Source: an uncultured Gammaproteobacteria bacterium | GTDB lineage: Bacteria; Pseudomonadota; Gammaproteobacteria; GCA-002705445; GCA-002716945 | NCBI GenBank assembly: GCA_902559355.1 | Contig: CACEHM010000001.1 | Span: 209,829-273,828 of the forward strand | DNA: 64,000 nucleotides | Direction: 5' to 3' | Part shown: in pieces, positions 30,398-40,555 of the stretch | How the letters are laid out: each line of letters begins with the position of its first letter | Numbering within the stretch: position 1 is the stretch's first letter | Notes under the pieces: generated by a model | The model's database searches: none | Told to the model about the DNA's origin: nothing | The model's input: the letters and a program-made list of their open reading frames with translations, nothing else | Position numbers and translations under genes: made by a program

Positions 30398-32356
30398 ATG
30401 TTTTTAAAACGTTTATTTTACGTTTTGATAATTACGAGTACATCTTTTGTACAAGCAGATGATTTAACACCTCTTGAAGTAGAGTCATCTCTTTTATCAA
30501 ATACAGTAGGGGAGAGTAGGTATCCACTTGCAATAATTGGAAGCACAGATATTAACTCAACAAATAGTATTGGAACAATAATTAAAAAAATACCTGGGAT
30601 ATCGAATTCCGATTATGGTGTAGCAACAGGTCAGCCAGTAATTCGTGGATTAGGAGGTAGCAGAGTTAAGGTGTTATCTGATAATGATAATGTTAACGAC
30701 TTAAGCTATATCAGCGCAGATCATCCGAACATGGTTAATACAAGTAATGCCTCTCATATTGAGGTAATTAAAGGACCTGCATCTATATTTAATTATAGTG
30801 GAACAACTGGCGGTATAGTCAACGTGATTACCGGTTCTATCACAGACCAGCCTTATTCTGATCAGATGATTCGTTTAGGTAGGACTTTCGATAGTGCAAG
30901 CGAAGGATACTCAAATAATGTACTCATGAAGAAGAATATGGGTAACCTAAGTTTATTTTTCTCTCATGATAGAAGACATCACAGTAATTATGATTTAACT
31001 GATGGATCAAAACTCGAAGATGGCGCATTTGAGGCGTCACTTCACAATTCAGATTTTGCTGATGAAAATCATACTGTAGGATTGTCTATGATTAAAGACT
31101 GGGGATTTATTGGATTCTCATTTGAAGATAATAAAGGACATTACGGCATACCTTTTCATTCCCCACCCCCAGGCGAAGAGCATGGTGAGGAAAGATTATA
31201 TAGTACTCATAAAACTGATAACTATAGAATTAAAGGAAGAATTGATAATATAGTTATTGCAAATTCTGTAGATTTTTCTTTCAATAATTCTAATTCCAGT
31301 ATTAGAGAACATGAAGATGGAGAATTCACAGAGCTAAAAAATAATTCATCATCTTGGAATTTAAAATTTAATCTAGATGATGAAAACATAAACAAACGCT
31401 TATTGCTTTCATATAATCATCAAAAATCACCGATGTCATCTGGCGCTTATATCCCATCATCAGATTCTTATGATCAATCGATTGCATACTTTATGAATAG
31501 TGGTTATTTGGGACATGATGTAGATGTTGCTATAAGATATGATAACAATGAGAGACTAACAGCTGGTAAAAATTATGAAGATTCAGCTATAAGTTTTTCT
31601 GCAAACTCTATTTTTTCTATTACAGATAATCTGAAATATTCCGTTGGATATTCGCACGTATCAAGAAGTCCAAATATGGCAGAATTATTTGCTGCTGGTA
31701 AACATGGGCCAACTAATAGATATGAAATAGGAGACAGTAATCTCAATAGAGAAATAACAAGAAACATTGATCTTGGTATAGACTATAATCTAAAAAACAC
31801 ACTGATTTCTCTAGATATATATAGAAATAATACTAACAACTATATTTATCTAAAAGACTTAGGTACCACAGCTAATTTAGCAGGTGTGCAAGATGCACGT
31901 TGGTCACAAAAAGATGTTGTGATTCAAGGATATGAATTATCTTTAGAAAAATCTTTTCTTATTGGGGGCGCAGATGTTCTTCTTACAATAAGCAGGGATG
32001 ATATATCTGCAGTCTTCGATGATAATACATATGTTCCTAGAATACCTAGTGCAAGTAATATGATAGACATCACACTTTTTGGAGAAAAAAACAAAAAATA
32101 TTCTCTAAACCTTCTACACTCTGAAACGCAAGATGACTTTTCATCTATAGAATCTTCAACAAATTCTTATATGGACTTAACAATGAAGTATTCTGATAAA
32201 ATAATGATTAGCAATCTTTATGATTTAAATATAAATCTTTTTGCAAGTAATTTGCTTGATAAAACAAGAAGAAATCATGCATCGTTCATAAAAGGTGAAG
32301 TTCCATTACCAGGTGCAAGTTTTGGATTTGATGTGTCGGTCGATTATAAGTTCTAA
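30398..32356 (+). CDS. TonB-dependent receptor, ZnuD-like
   Basis: Plug domain (QPVIRGLGGSRVKVLSDN, ADHPNMVNTSNASHIEVIKGPASIFNYSGTTGGIVNV), C-terminal ..DVSVDYKF. Confidence 0.85.
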   Translation: MFLKRLFYVLIITSTSFVQADDLTPLEVESSLLSNTVGESRYPLAIIGSTDINSTNSIGTIIKKIPGISNSDYGVATGQPVIRGLGGSRVKVLSDNDNVNDLSYISADHPNMVNTSNASHIEVIKGPASIFNYSGTTGGIVNVITGSITDQPYSDQMIRLGRTFDSASEGYSNNVLMKKNMGNLSLFFSHDRRHHSNYDLTDGSKLEDGAFEASLHNSDFADENHTVGLSMIKDWGFIGFSFEDNKGHYGIPFHSPPPGEEHGEERLYSTHKTDNYRIKGRIDNIVIANSVDFSFNNSNSSIREHEDGEFTELKNNSSSWNLKFNLDDENINKRLLLSYNHQKSPMSSGAYIPSSDSYDQSIAYFMNSGYLGHDVDVAIRYDNNERLTAGKNYEDSAISFSANSIFSITDNLKYSVGYSHVSRSPNMAELFAAGKHGPTNRYEIGDSNLNREITRNIDLGIDYNLKNTLISLDIYRNNTNNYIYLKDLGTTANLAGVQDARWSQKDVVIQGYELSLEKSFLIGGADVLLTISRDDISAVFDDNTYVPRIPSASNMIDITLFGEKNKKYSLNLLHSETQDDFSSIESSTNSYMDLTMKYSDKIMISNLYDLNINLFASNLLDKTRRNHASFIKGEVPLPGASFGFDVSVDYKF

Positions 32357-32373
32357 ATACTTATAATTTAACT

Positions 32374-32408
32374 TATCTATACCGTGAAAAACTTTCTCGG
32401 TATAGATA
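32374..32408. terminator. Strong hairpin after the TonB receptor (11-bp perfect arms)
   Basis: TATCTATACCG - 13 nt - CGGTATAGATA; no strong T-tract follows, so terminator role is uncertain. Confidence 0.5.
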
Positions 32409-32439
32409 GTCTTAGATCTGTGTATGTTATATTAAATAT

Positions 32440-32631
32440 ATGATTGTCGATATATTTACCTATATAATTGTTGGTGCAATAGCAGTTTTCATTGTCTTTG
32501 ACTTATATAGGTTTCTTAATACTTGGTTTAGTAGCCCGAGGATGTCTTTTGAATTATTAAAGGCCAACCCATTTGGTAGCGTTGTATTTCCATTAGTTCT
32601 AATCATCATCTGGTTCTTCGTATTTGGATAA
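32440..32631 (+). CDS. Small two-TM protein (63 aa)
   Basis: Hydrophobic ORF. Confidence 0.55.
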   Translation: MIVDIFTYIIVGAIAVFIVFDLYRFLNTWFSSPRMSFELLKANPFGSVVFPLVLIIIWFFVFG

Positions 32632-32654
32632 TTATTTAATGATATTATTTATCA

Positions 32655-32765
32655 ATGGCTGAAAAAGACAAATCAATAAATAAAATACTTTTAGAGGTGC
32701 TTAAGTTACTGGCTATTGCTGCAATAATAATTTCCAGTTCAGCGTTCATACTGCTGGCCTTATAA
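32655..32765 (+). CDS. Small single-TM protein (36 aa)
   Basis: MAEKDKSINKILLEVLKLLAIAAIIISSSAFILLAL. Confidence 0.45.
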   Translation: MAEKDKSINKILLEVLKLLAIAAIIISSSAFILLAL

Positions 32766-32781
32766 TTCGATTATGAATTTA

Positions 32782-32904
32782 TTATTCTCTAAAAAATGTA
32801 TGTATAGCTAAAGCAAGAACTAAAATACCAACTACAAACTGATAAACATAGAAAGCGACTGCACTAAAAATTATTAATATTATTGATTTGGTATTTTTAG
32901 TCAT
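32782..32904 (-). CDS. Small single-TM protein (40 aa)
   Basis: MTKNTKSIILIIFSAVAFYVYQFVVGILVLALAIHTFFRE. Confidence 0.4.
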   Translation of the reverse strand: MTKNTKSIILIIFSAVAFYVYQFVVGILVLALAIHTFFRE

Positions 32905-32975
32905 TATTTTTTAAAAGAATCATATTTTTAAATATATTTGTAAGTTAATTCTAATATGCCTATACTGAATCACCA

Positions 32976-33344
32976 ATGTCAAATTTAATTAAAATACCTT
33001 TCATCATCTTAATAATTATACCTGGACTAGTTTCATCAGATGAGGCAGATCTCAAAAGTGAGAGGAATAACATTATAAAATGTTCTGCATACCATATGAA
33101 AGCTATGTTAAATAGTCAATATTATAATAAAGAAAAATACGAATACCATAAAAACTATTTTGATACCTTAAATGAGGAGTTCTTGATTATAAGTCCTAAT
33201 TCTTCTCAGGCGGCATTCATCCTTTCAGCGACAAGTGTTATAGAGTCATGGTCATACATAGCTCAAGAAAAAGGACAGCGTTTTGCTAACATGAAAATTG
33301 AGAATGAATATAAGGATCTTTGTAATTCTGGCTTAAACAAGTAG
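32976..33344 (+). CDS. Secreted hypothetical protein
   Basis: Signal peptide; no family recognised. Confidence 0.6.
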   Translation: MSNLIKIPFIILIIIPGLVSSDEADLKSERNNIIKCSAYHMKAMLNSQYYNKEKYEYHKNYFDTLNEEFLIISPNSSQAAFILSATSVIESWSYIAQEKGQRFANMKIENEYKDLCNSGLNK

Positions 33345-33516
33345 TTTATTTATTTTTCTTTGTACCACCATATTGATAGCTTTTAGAATAATTAGCTTTA
33401 ACTATAGTGAGGCATTGTTGACATAAGAATTCCCATTCTTTTTTATAATTGTACCTACATCTAAATAACGCATTTGCCGAAGTCGAACATATAGAACAAG
33501 TTTTTTTGGATTTCAT
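33334..33516 (-). CDS. Small Cys-rich (zinc-finger-like) protein
   Basis: MKSKKTCSICSTSANALFRCRYNYKKEWEFLCQQC...; C-x2-C pairs; absent from ORF track. Confidence 0.35.
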
Positions 33517-33644
33517 GCTTTAGATTAGTGTAGCTAAAAAGACTAATGTAACTACCTGATTATATATTAACTTTTATATACAATGTTGTCGAGATATTTA
33601 TTTAAATAAATTTATTTTAAGCACAAAAGTGTGATGGTAAACTC

Positions 33645-33833
33645 TTACGGCGCTAAATTCATTGCTAATAATAAACCAAGGACTGTACCAACAACCCAAG
33701 ATAAAAATAGAAAAGCAAGTATATCTGCAAGTGTTTTGAATTTGTAATCGATAATATCTTTCATATAGATAGGTCGTAAGATAAAAAAGACTATTGCGGC
33801 TGATAAAAGCGTAATAATAGTTATTTGATTCAT
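33645..33833 (-). CDS. Small two-TM protein (62 aa)
   Basis: Hydrophobic ORF. Confidence 0.5.
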   Translation of the reverse strand: MNQITIITLLSAAIVFFILRPIYMKDIIDYKFKTLADILAFLFLSWVVGTVLGLLLAMNLAP

Positions 33834-34302
33834 GATTATTTGGGTATTTTTATCAAATATTAAGAATAGGCAATATTATAATAAATATATTTATCAATGA
33901 CTATCTTGTTTCTACTTAATAATTATGAATGATTTATTTAATGCAAATTAATGAATCCTTATAAACAAATATGTCAATAATAATAATTTATTTTTTTTTA
34001 ATACTTGGTTTATTTTAGGTGTATGTTTAATCTATGAGGATATTTATTACGGATATGTACATAAATGCTCAACACACGACAGAGCACTCTGTCGATGAAA
34101 TTCTTCATCATAAAAATCATAAGAATCAATCCCGCGAATTCATTCTAGATAAGCTTCGGCCAAGGTAGACTATAATTAATAAATATCACCACTTTTCTCT
34201 TTTTTAACCACCCGAAACATACTAAAAATACAGTAAAAATATTGAGTTCCTGTTAGAATCTTAATGTTTTTATTAGCTATATTATAAGGTATATTTCTAA
34301 CT

Positions 34303-34425
34303 ATGTTTGATTACGCAGGTTACATATTTTGGGCATATTTTTTGGTCATCGTTCCAATGATTATTGTGGTAGCTGTGTTGGTGTATAATGGTAGGCAAAT
34401 CAAAAAAAATATAACTAAGCCCTAG
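34303..34425 (+). CDS. ccmD: CcmD-like heme exporter subunit D (40 aa)
   Basis: MFDYAGYIFWAYFLVIVPMIIVVAVLVYNGRQIKKNITKP immediately upstream of ccmE. Confidence 0.75.
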   Translation: MFDYAGYIFWAYFLVIVPMIIVVAVLVYNGRQIKKNITKP

Positions 34426-34430
34426 ATAGC

Positions 34431-34886
34431 ATGAAAAAGAGATCAGTCAGAATTTATTATGTTTCATTCTTGCTAGTCATTCTCGGATTTGTGTTGTTTC
34501 TTTTTGTGAAAACATTCAATGATAATCTCCTATATTATAGAAGCCCCACACAACTTGTTGATGGTAATTTTCCTGAAAATTATATATTCAGGATTGGCGG
34601 AATGGTTGAGGAAGGATCCCTAGTAAGAGTAAAAGGCACCAAAAAAGTAAGATTCTTTGTTACAGATTTTGATAATAAAATGTTAATTAAATATGATGGA
34701 ATACTGCCTGATTTATTCAGAGAGGGTCAAGGCGTAGTAATTAGAGGCCATGTTGAGCAAGATTATTTTGTAGCTGAGGAGGTTTTAGCTAAACATGACG
34801 AAACATACATGCCCCCAGAAGTTCAAGAATCACTTGGTATAAGTGAAAAAAGTAAAAATAAAACAACACAAAGCATTAAACAATGA
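34431..34886 (+). CDS. ccmE: Cytochrome c maturation heme chaperone CcmE
   Basis: FRIGGMVEEGSLVR; YDGILPDLFREGQGVVIRG; LAKHDETYMPPEV. Confidence 0.97.
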   Translation: MKKRSVRIYYVSFLLVILGFVLFLFVKTFNDNLLYYRSPTQLVDGNFPENYIFRIGGMVEEGSLVRVKGTKKVRFFVTDFDNKMLIKYDGILPDLFREGQGVVIRGHVEQDYFVAEEVLAKHDETYMPPEVQESLGISEKSKNKTTQSIKQ

Positions 34887-36766
34887 TTATTGAAATAGGC
34901 TATATCGGTTATTTTCTCCTTCTGCTAGGTCTGATGAACTGCATGTTGTTGCTTACACCAAAGTTTGTATCCGGCCTAAATGTTTCTAGCAATATTTTAT
35001 TGTCAGCTAGTAAACTTCATTTCCCAATACTACTTATATCATTTATATGCCTTGTAATTACTTTTGTTGGTGAGGATTATTCTTTAGATTATGTTGCGAA
35101 AAATTCTAATTCTAACTTACCTCTAATATATAAGATTTCTGCAGCTTGGGCCGGCCACGAAGGTTCTATGCTTCTTTGGTGTGTAGTTTCGAGCTTTTGG
35201 ATGTTTTTAGCTAGTATATTTAGTGAGGATTTACATAAATCTTTACGTATCAATTTTCTAGCAACGATGGGTTTACTCAATCTTGGATTTCTATTATTTG
35301 TTGTTGCAACATCGAATCCATTTGATAGAACAATGAATGTTCCTATTGATGGTAGTGATCTTAACCCTTTACTCCAAGACTTTGGACTGATAGTTCATCC
35401 GCCAATGCTCTATATGGGTTATGTTGGTTTATCAGTTGTGTTTTCCTTTGCTATTGCATGCTGTTTCGAAAGCGACTTTAAAAAAGAGTGGGCACAATGG
35501 ATAAGGCCTTGGATTCTAGCATCATGGTCATTTTTAACACTAGGTATTGCTTTAGGAAGTTGGTGGGCTTACTACGAATTAGGTTGGGGTGGATGGTGGT
35601 TCTGGGACCCCGTTGAGAATGCATCTTTTATGCCATGGTTAATGTCAACCGCACTTCTTCATTCTGTAATAGCAACTGGTGAGAAGGGTATGTTTAAAAG
35701 CTGGACAATTCTTTTATCAATATTCACATTTTCACTTAGTCTATTAGGAACATTTCTAGTAAGGTCAGGTATTTTAATTTCCGTTCATTCTTTTGCCAGC
35801 GATCCAACGCGCGGAATCTTCATTTTGCTCATGCTATTAGCTCTTATTGGAGGAGGACTTATAATATACAGCATGAATTCAAAAAAATTTGTTGATGATA
35901 ATGAAGTTACACTCTTTTCTAAAGAGGGCTTTTTCTTGCTCAATAATATCCTTTTAGTTACTGCAACATTTACAATACTTCTAGGAACAATGTACCCTTT
36001 ATTTTTAGATGTACTTGGTCTTGAGAAAATTTCAGTAGGCGTACCATACTATAATGCAGTTTTCATACCTCTTATGATTCCATTAATGTTATTCGTAGGA
36101 TACATACCTATTCTTTTAGCAAGAAATTCGAAAAACTCACAGCTAATTCAATTAGTAGTTATTTTGATTTTGAGTATTATTTTGTCTTTAACTTTTTCTG
36201 TTAACTCTATTTTATTCTTTATTGGAATATTCTCAGCAACATGGATAATAGTGAACATTCTATATGATGTATTTTTTTCTCTTGATAATAAAATTAAATT
36301 GAAAAATAGAATGGGCATGTATTTTGCTCATTTTGGATTAGCAATATTTATACTAGGCGCAAGTATTTCTGAAAATAATAAAATAGAAAAAGAATTTGTA
36401 TTAAACGTAGGTGAATCGAAAACAATTGGTCTATTTGAATATAAACTTGAAAAATTAAGTGAACTTAAATCTGTTAATTATGATGCAATTATTGCATCAG
36501 TACTTGTTAGCAAAGACAACCAGTTCATAACTGAGATTAATCCTGAAAAAAGGCTCTATCATTCAAGCGAATCACCCATGACAGAAGCCGGAATTCATGG
36601 AAGGATTGATAGAGATCTCTATGTCTCTTTAGGAAATATGATAGACGATAATAAATGGTCGCTTAGAATATATGATAAACCATTTATTAGATTCATCTGG
36701 ATAGGGACTATATTTATGATCATAGGTTCAATATTTAGTATAAGATTTAAAAAGAAATCATCATGA
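34883..36766 (+). CDS. ccmF: Cytochrome c maturation heme lyase CcmF
   Basis: AWAGHEGSMLLW; WGGWWFWDPVENASFMPWL. Confidence 0.98.
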   Translation: MIIEIGYIGYFLLLLGLMNCMLLLTPKFVSGLNVSSNILLSASKLHFPILLISFICLVITFVGEDYSLDYVAKNSNSNLPLIYKISAAWAGHEGSMLLWCVVSSFWMFLASIFSEDLHKSLRINFLATMGLLNLGFLLFVVATSNPFDRTMNVPIDGSDLNPLLQDFGLIVHPPMLYMGYVGLSVVFSFAIACCFESDFKKEWAQWIRPWILASWSFLTLGIALGSWWAYYELGWGGWWFWDPVENASFMPWLMSTALLHSVIATGEKGMFKSWTILLSIFTFSLSLLGTFLVRSGILISVHSFASDPTRGIFILLMLLALIGGGLIIYSMNSKKFVDDNEVTLFSKEGFFLLNNILLVTATFTILLGTMYPLFLDVLGLEKISVGVPYYNAVFIPLMIPLMLFVGYIPILLARNSKNSQLIQLVVILILSIILSLTFSVNSILFFIGIFSATWIIVNILYDVFFSLDNKIKLKNRMGMYFAHFGLAIFILGASISENNKIEKEFVLNVGESKTIGLFEYKLEKLSELKSVNYDAIIASVLVSKDNQFITEINPEKRLYHSSESPMTEAGIHGRIDRDLYVSLGNMIDDNKWSLRIYDKPFIRFIWIGTIFMIIGSIFSIRFKKKSS

Positions 36767-37284
36767 GTAAAAGCGCCGTTTTTGCAATTGCAGCATTTAG
36801 TTTTATGAGTTTTTTTCTATATCAAGGTTTATATAATGATCCAAAAAAAGTTGAGTCTCCTTTAATAGGAAAGGAATTTCCAAAATTTAAACTAAATGAT
36901 TTATTTCTAAATACAGCACATGATAATGATAGTTTTCAGAATAAAAAAACAATCATTAATGTATGGGCAAGTTGGTGTCTTGAGTGCGAAAGAGAACATT
37001 CATATTTGATTGCTCTTTCAAATAATAAAAATTTTGATTTAGTAGGCATTAATTACAAAGATAATGCTGATGATGCAAAGGGATGGCTAAATATGAGAGG
37101 TAATCCATATCGTATTATTATTGCTGATTTTACAGGTGATCTATCCTTAGATTTGGGTGTTTATGGGGTACCAGAAACTTATATAATTGATAAGAATCAA
37201 ATTATTCTATACAAACATATTGGGCCAATTAATAATAAAATTATTCAACAGGAAATGATGCCTTTATTAGGAATGAACGAGTGA
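36763..37284 (+). CDS. ccmG: Cytochrome c biogenesis thioredoxin CcmG/DsbE
   Basis: INVWASWCLECEREH; GVYGVPETYIID. Confidence 0.95.
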   Translation: MSKSAVFAIAAFSFMSFFLYQGLYNDPKKVESPLIGKEFPKFKLNDLFLNTAHDNDSFQNKKTIINVWASWCLECEREHSYLIALSNNKNFDLVGINYKDNADDAKGWLNMRGNPYRIIIADFTGDLSLDLGVYGVPETYIIDKNQIILYKHIGPINNKIIQQEMMPLLGMNE

Positions 37285-37631
37285 AGAAAATATTTATAGT
37301 AATTGCTTTTTTATTTTCTAGTAATAGTTTCTCAGCAGATATTGATAAACAATATAAGTCACTCATAGAGGAGCTTAGATGTATGGTTTGCCAAAATCAA
37401 AATCTGTCTGAATCAGAAGCACCTCTTGCGGTCGATATGAAACAGAAAATAAAAGAAATGTTAAAATCAGGGAAAAATGAAGAGCAAATAAAAGCTTTTT
37501 TGTCTGAGAGATACAGCTCTTATATTCTATATGAACCGCCAGTAAATAGCCAAAATATAATTTTATGGTTTGGTCCACTAGTATTTATAGTTATATTGAG
37601 TTTTGTCCTTTTTAGGCGATATATTAGATGA
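37281..37631 (+). CDS. ccmH: Cytochrome c maturation protein CcmH
   Basis: LRCMVCQNQNLSESEAPLAVDM. Confidence 0.96.
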   Translation: MKKIFIVIAFLFSSNSFSADIDKQYKSLIEELRCMVCQNQNLSESEAPLAVDMKQKIKEMLKSGKNEEQIKAFLSERYSSYILYEPPVNSQNIILWFGPLVFIVILSFVLFRRYIR

Positions 37632-38596
37632 TTTATTTTTTCATTATTATATCTACAATAGTTTATTTTTATTTCCTAACTATCTATAAGACAACAGAGT
37701 CACAATCACAGGGTAAAAAAATAAAGATTACTCTATCATTGGTTTTATCGTTAATTATTATATTTATATTTTCATATTCATATGATTATACAAACTCAAA
37801 GGCCTATAAAAGCATTTATTCTAAAAATTTAAGTGTAAGAAATAATATTAAGACCATTAAGGATAATGTTCCCATGCTAGAATCAAAATTATTAAATAAC
37901 CCAGATGATTTTAATGGCTGGCTCATGTTAGGTAAGTCATATTCTATTTTAAAAAAATATCAAAAAGCCTCACGGGCCTATCAAATCGCAATAAATCTAA
38001 GACCAAATAACATGGATGCCATCAAAGAGTATATTTTAGTACTTAGAAGTGATAGCGAGACTATTAACAAAGAACTTATAAAAAAATATTTTAATATCTA
38101 TCTTGCATCTACTAATGATGCACAAGGCCTTTTAGATCAATTAAGTTTTTCATTTACGATAAACGACAATTCACTTGCACAAAAAACACTAAATAAAATT
38201 ATTAAACATCCTGATATCAAAAATAAAATACAATATAAAGATTTACTATCTCAACTAAAGGATAACTCATCTGAATTCAACTCTATATTAGATATCCGCG
38301 TTTCAACCAATATGATTTACCAAGGCTATTTTTTTATGATTTTGAAAGAAATTAATGTTAATCAACCTTTTGCTATTAAAAGAATATCTGCAAATCAAGA
38401 TAATATATCAGTTAATTTTACTAAGAATGATTTCATGATAAAAGAAAATATGAAGATACCTAATAAGTTTGATTTTGTAATCAAGCACTCAAATATGGAA
38501 AGATTCTCATCAGAAAATAAACTTATTGAAGTTTTCAAGATAACCATTGAAGACTATGCTTCAGTTAAAGATAGTATTCTAAAAGTTAGTTTCTAA
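37628..38596 (+). CDS. ccmI: Cytochrome c maturation TPR protein CcmI
   Basis: TM start, TPR (GWLMLGKSYSILKKYQKASRAYQIAI), follows ccmH. Confidence 0.88.
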   Translation: MIYFFIIISTIVYFYFLTIYKTTESQSQGKKIKITLSLVLSLIIIFIFSYSYDYTNSKAYKSIYSKNLSVRNNIKTIKDNVPMLESKLLNNPDDFNGWLMLGKSYSILKKYQKASRAYQIAINLRPNNMDAIKEYILVLRSDSETINKELIKKYFNIYLASTNDAQGLLDQLSFSFTINDNSLAQKTLNKIIKHPDIKNKIQYKDLLSQLKDNSSEFNSILDIRVSTNMIYQGYFFMILKEINVNQPFAIKRISANQDNISVNFTKNDFMIKENMKIPNKFDFVIKHSNMERFSSENKLIEVFKITIEDYASVKDSILKVSF

Positions 38597-39285
38597 TAAA
38601 AAATTCTGTCATCAAAAACAAAACAGTTACCAATCCATTTGTTTGTTTTTTTATATGAATCAAGGTAATTGATTATACCCCCATCTAATTGATAAACGTC
38701 ATTAAATCCTATTTTATTTAGGTACAAACCCGCTTTCTCACACCTTATACCACCAGTGCAAAATATTGCAGTTTTTTTATTTTTATCAAGGATCTCTAAA
38801 TCTTTTGATCTATCTTTTAAATCTGTAAAATTTTTTAGTCTTAAACCAATTGCATTTTTAAATGTACCTAATGAATATTCAAAATTGTTTCTCATATCAA
38901 TTAATTGAACATCTTCATCAAGTAATTTCTCCCATTTTCGAGGACTTATTGATTTAAGACCACTTCTCTTCATATTATGACTCTCAATAGAGTAGTCAAA
39001 CTTAATAATCTCATTTTTTACCTTAACTTTAATTTTTTGGAATGCTATTTCTTCGGTTTTAGACTTATTAATTAATACTTTAGTTAGATTAATTATTTTG
39101 CTGATATCTCTAATCGCTAAATCAAGTAGATATTTTTTTTGACTCATATTCACGTTTATTCCTTCATGTGACAGTAGGACTGTACCTTTGATACTATATT
39201 TATTCAAACAATTATAGATTTCCTCTCTCAATTTAGAAAGGCTGTCAAACTTTTGGAATTTATAAAAACTATATACGTACATCAT
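38593..39285 (-). CDS. trhO: tRNA uridine(34) hydroxylase, rhodanese domain
   Basis: AIFCTGGIRCEKAGLYL; GTVLLSHEGINVNMS. Confidence 0.9.
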   Translation of the reverse strand: MMYVYSFYKFQKFDSLSKLREEIYNCLNKYSIKGTVLLSHEGINVNMSQKKYLLDLAIRDISKIINLTKVLINKSKTEEIAFQKIKVKVKNEIIKFDYSIESHNMKRSGLKSISPRKWEKLLDEDVQLIDMRNNFEYSLGTFKNAIGLRLKNFTDLKDRSKDLEILDKNKKTAIFCTGGIRCEKAGLYLNKIGFNDVYQLDGGIINYLDSYKKTNKWIGNCFVFDDRIFY

Positions 39286-39944
39286 TTAACATAGCAAATT
39301 GTCATGCCATCATAAATAGTTAATAGAGTGTGTTCAACTCTTTTATCAGAGTTAATCAATTGATTGATATCTCTTATAGATTGAGTGCTACTATTGTTAA
39401 TACTATTGTCATAAACTCTACCTTTCCAAAGAGTATTATCTATACATACCACACCACCTTTTTGCATCAATGGAATGATTTTTTCATAATACAAACAGTA
39501 ATTAGATTTATCTGCATCAATGAATGCAAAATCAAAATTATTGAGATCTTTTTTACTAAGCATACTCAATGCATCAATTGCATTATCCTCGATTAAATTA
39601 ACTTTATGTTCTATTTTTGCTTTTTTCCAATACTTTTTTGCAACATTTAAATATTCTTTATTGTTATCAATACATGTCAGTTTAGAGTCATCAGAAATAG
39701 ATGAACCAATACATAGAGAGCTATAACCTGTGAAGACGCCAACTTCCAAGCAATTCTTAAACTTTGAAATTTTACAGAGTATAGATAAAAGAGCTCCTTG
39801 TGCTGCACCTATTTGCATGATTGATATCGCCCCAAGCTTTTTTGTCTCTTTTCTATTTTCTTTAAGAATGTTTGATTCAGCATATCCTACAGAATCAACA
39901 TATTCTCGTAAGTCATCAGATATTATTGGCGATTCTACTGACAC
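39282..39944 (-). CDS. SAM-dependent O-methyltransferase
   Basis: LEVGVFTGYSSLCIG; FDFAFIDADKSNY. Confidence 0.9.
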   Translation of the reverse strand: MSVESPIISDDLREYVDSVGYAESNILKENRKETKKLGAISIMQIGAAQGALLSILCKISKFKNCLEVGVFTGYSSLCIGSSISDDSKLTCIDNNKEYLNVAKKYWKKAKIEHKVNLIEDNAIDALSMLSKKDLNNFDFAFIDADKSNYCLYYEKIIPLMQKGGVVCIDNTLWKGRVYDNSINNSSTQSIRDINQLINSDKRVEHTLLTIYDGMTICYVK

Positions 39945-40555
39945 TATTGTCTTCTTGCTTCAAACTCTATGATCAAGTCTATTTCATCTCCAACTAGATT
40001 ATCCTTAATCGCATACATCATTGCATGATCCGATCTTTTTATTGTTCCTCTGGCTGAAATTCCCATCACATAAGGTTTAATAATGCCACCAAAAGGATAT
40101 TTACCTATTTTATTTATCTTGCCAGTAAGGATAAGTGGTTTAGTGATTCCCAGTAATGTTAAATTTCCATTTATAATTGATTCATTATCATCAATTTTAA
40201 TATCTGTGGCTTCAAAAACCATTTCTGGATACTTTTCTACATATAAAAAATCTGGACTCATCAGATGCTCATCCCTTTTCTCGTCATTAGTAAATACACT
40301 GCTAGTTTTGATGACAATTTTTATATCATTAATCTTTTTATTTATTACATCATGTATGTAACTTCCATCTATATCCTTAAACATACCTAAGGTTTTTGCA
40401 TAACCTACATGTTCAACTAAAAAACCTACTGAAAAATGAGATTTATCAATAACATATTCATCTTCTGAGGCCCATACAGCTATTGGGAATAAGATTATTA
40501 AAATATATTTCTTAAACATTTCTTCTCCTATATAACCATATTGTATCTCTAACAA
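39944..40555 (-). CDS. YceI-family periplasmic protein
   Basis: YVIDKSHFSVGFLVEHVGYAKTLGMF. Confidence 0.92.
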   Translation of the reverse strand: MLEIQYGYIGEEMFKKYILIILFPIAVWASEDEYVIDKSHFSVGFLVEHVGYAKTLGMFKDIDGSYIHDVINKKINDIKIVIKTSSVFTNDEKRDEHLMSPDFLYVEKYPEMVFEATDIKIDDNESIINGNLTLLGITKPLILTGKINKIGKYPFGGIIKPYVMGISARGTIKRSDHAMMYAIKDNLVGDEIDLIIEFEARRQ

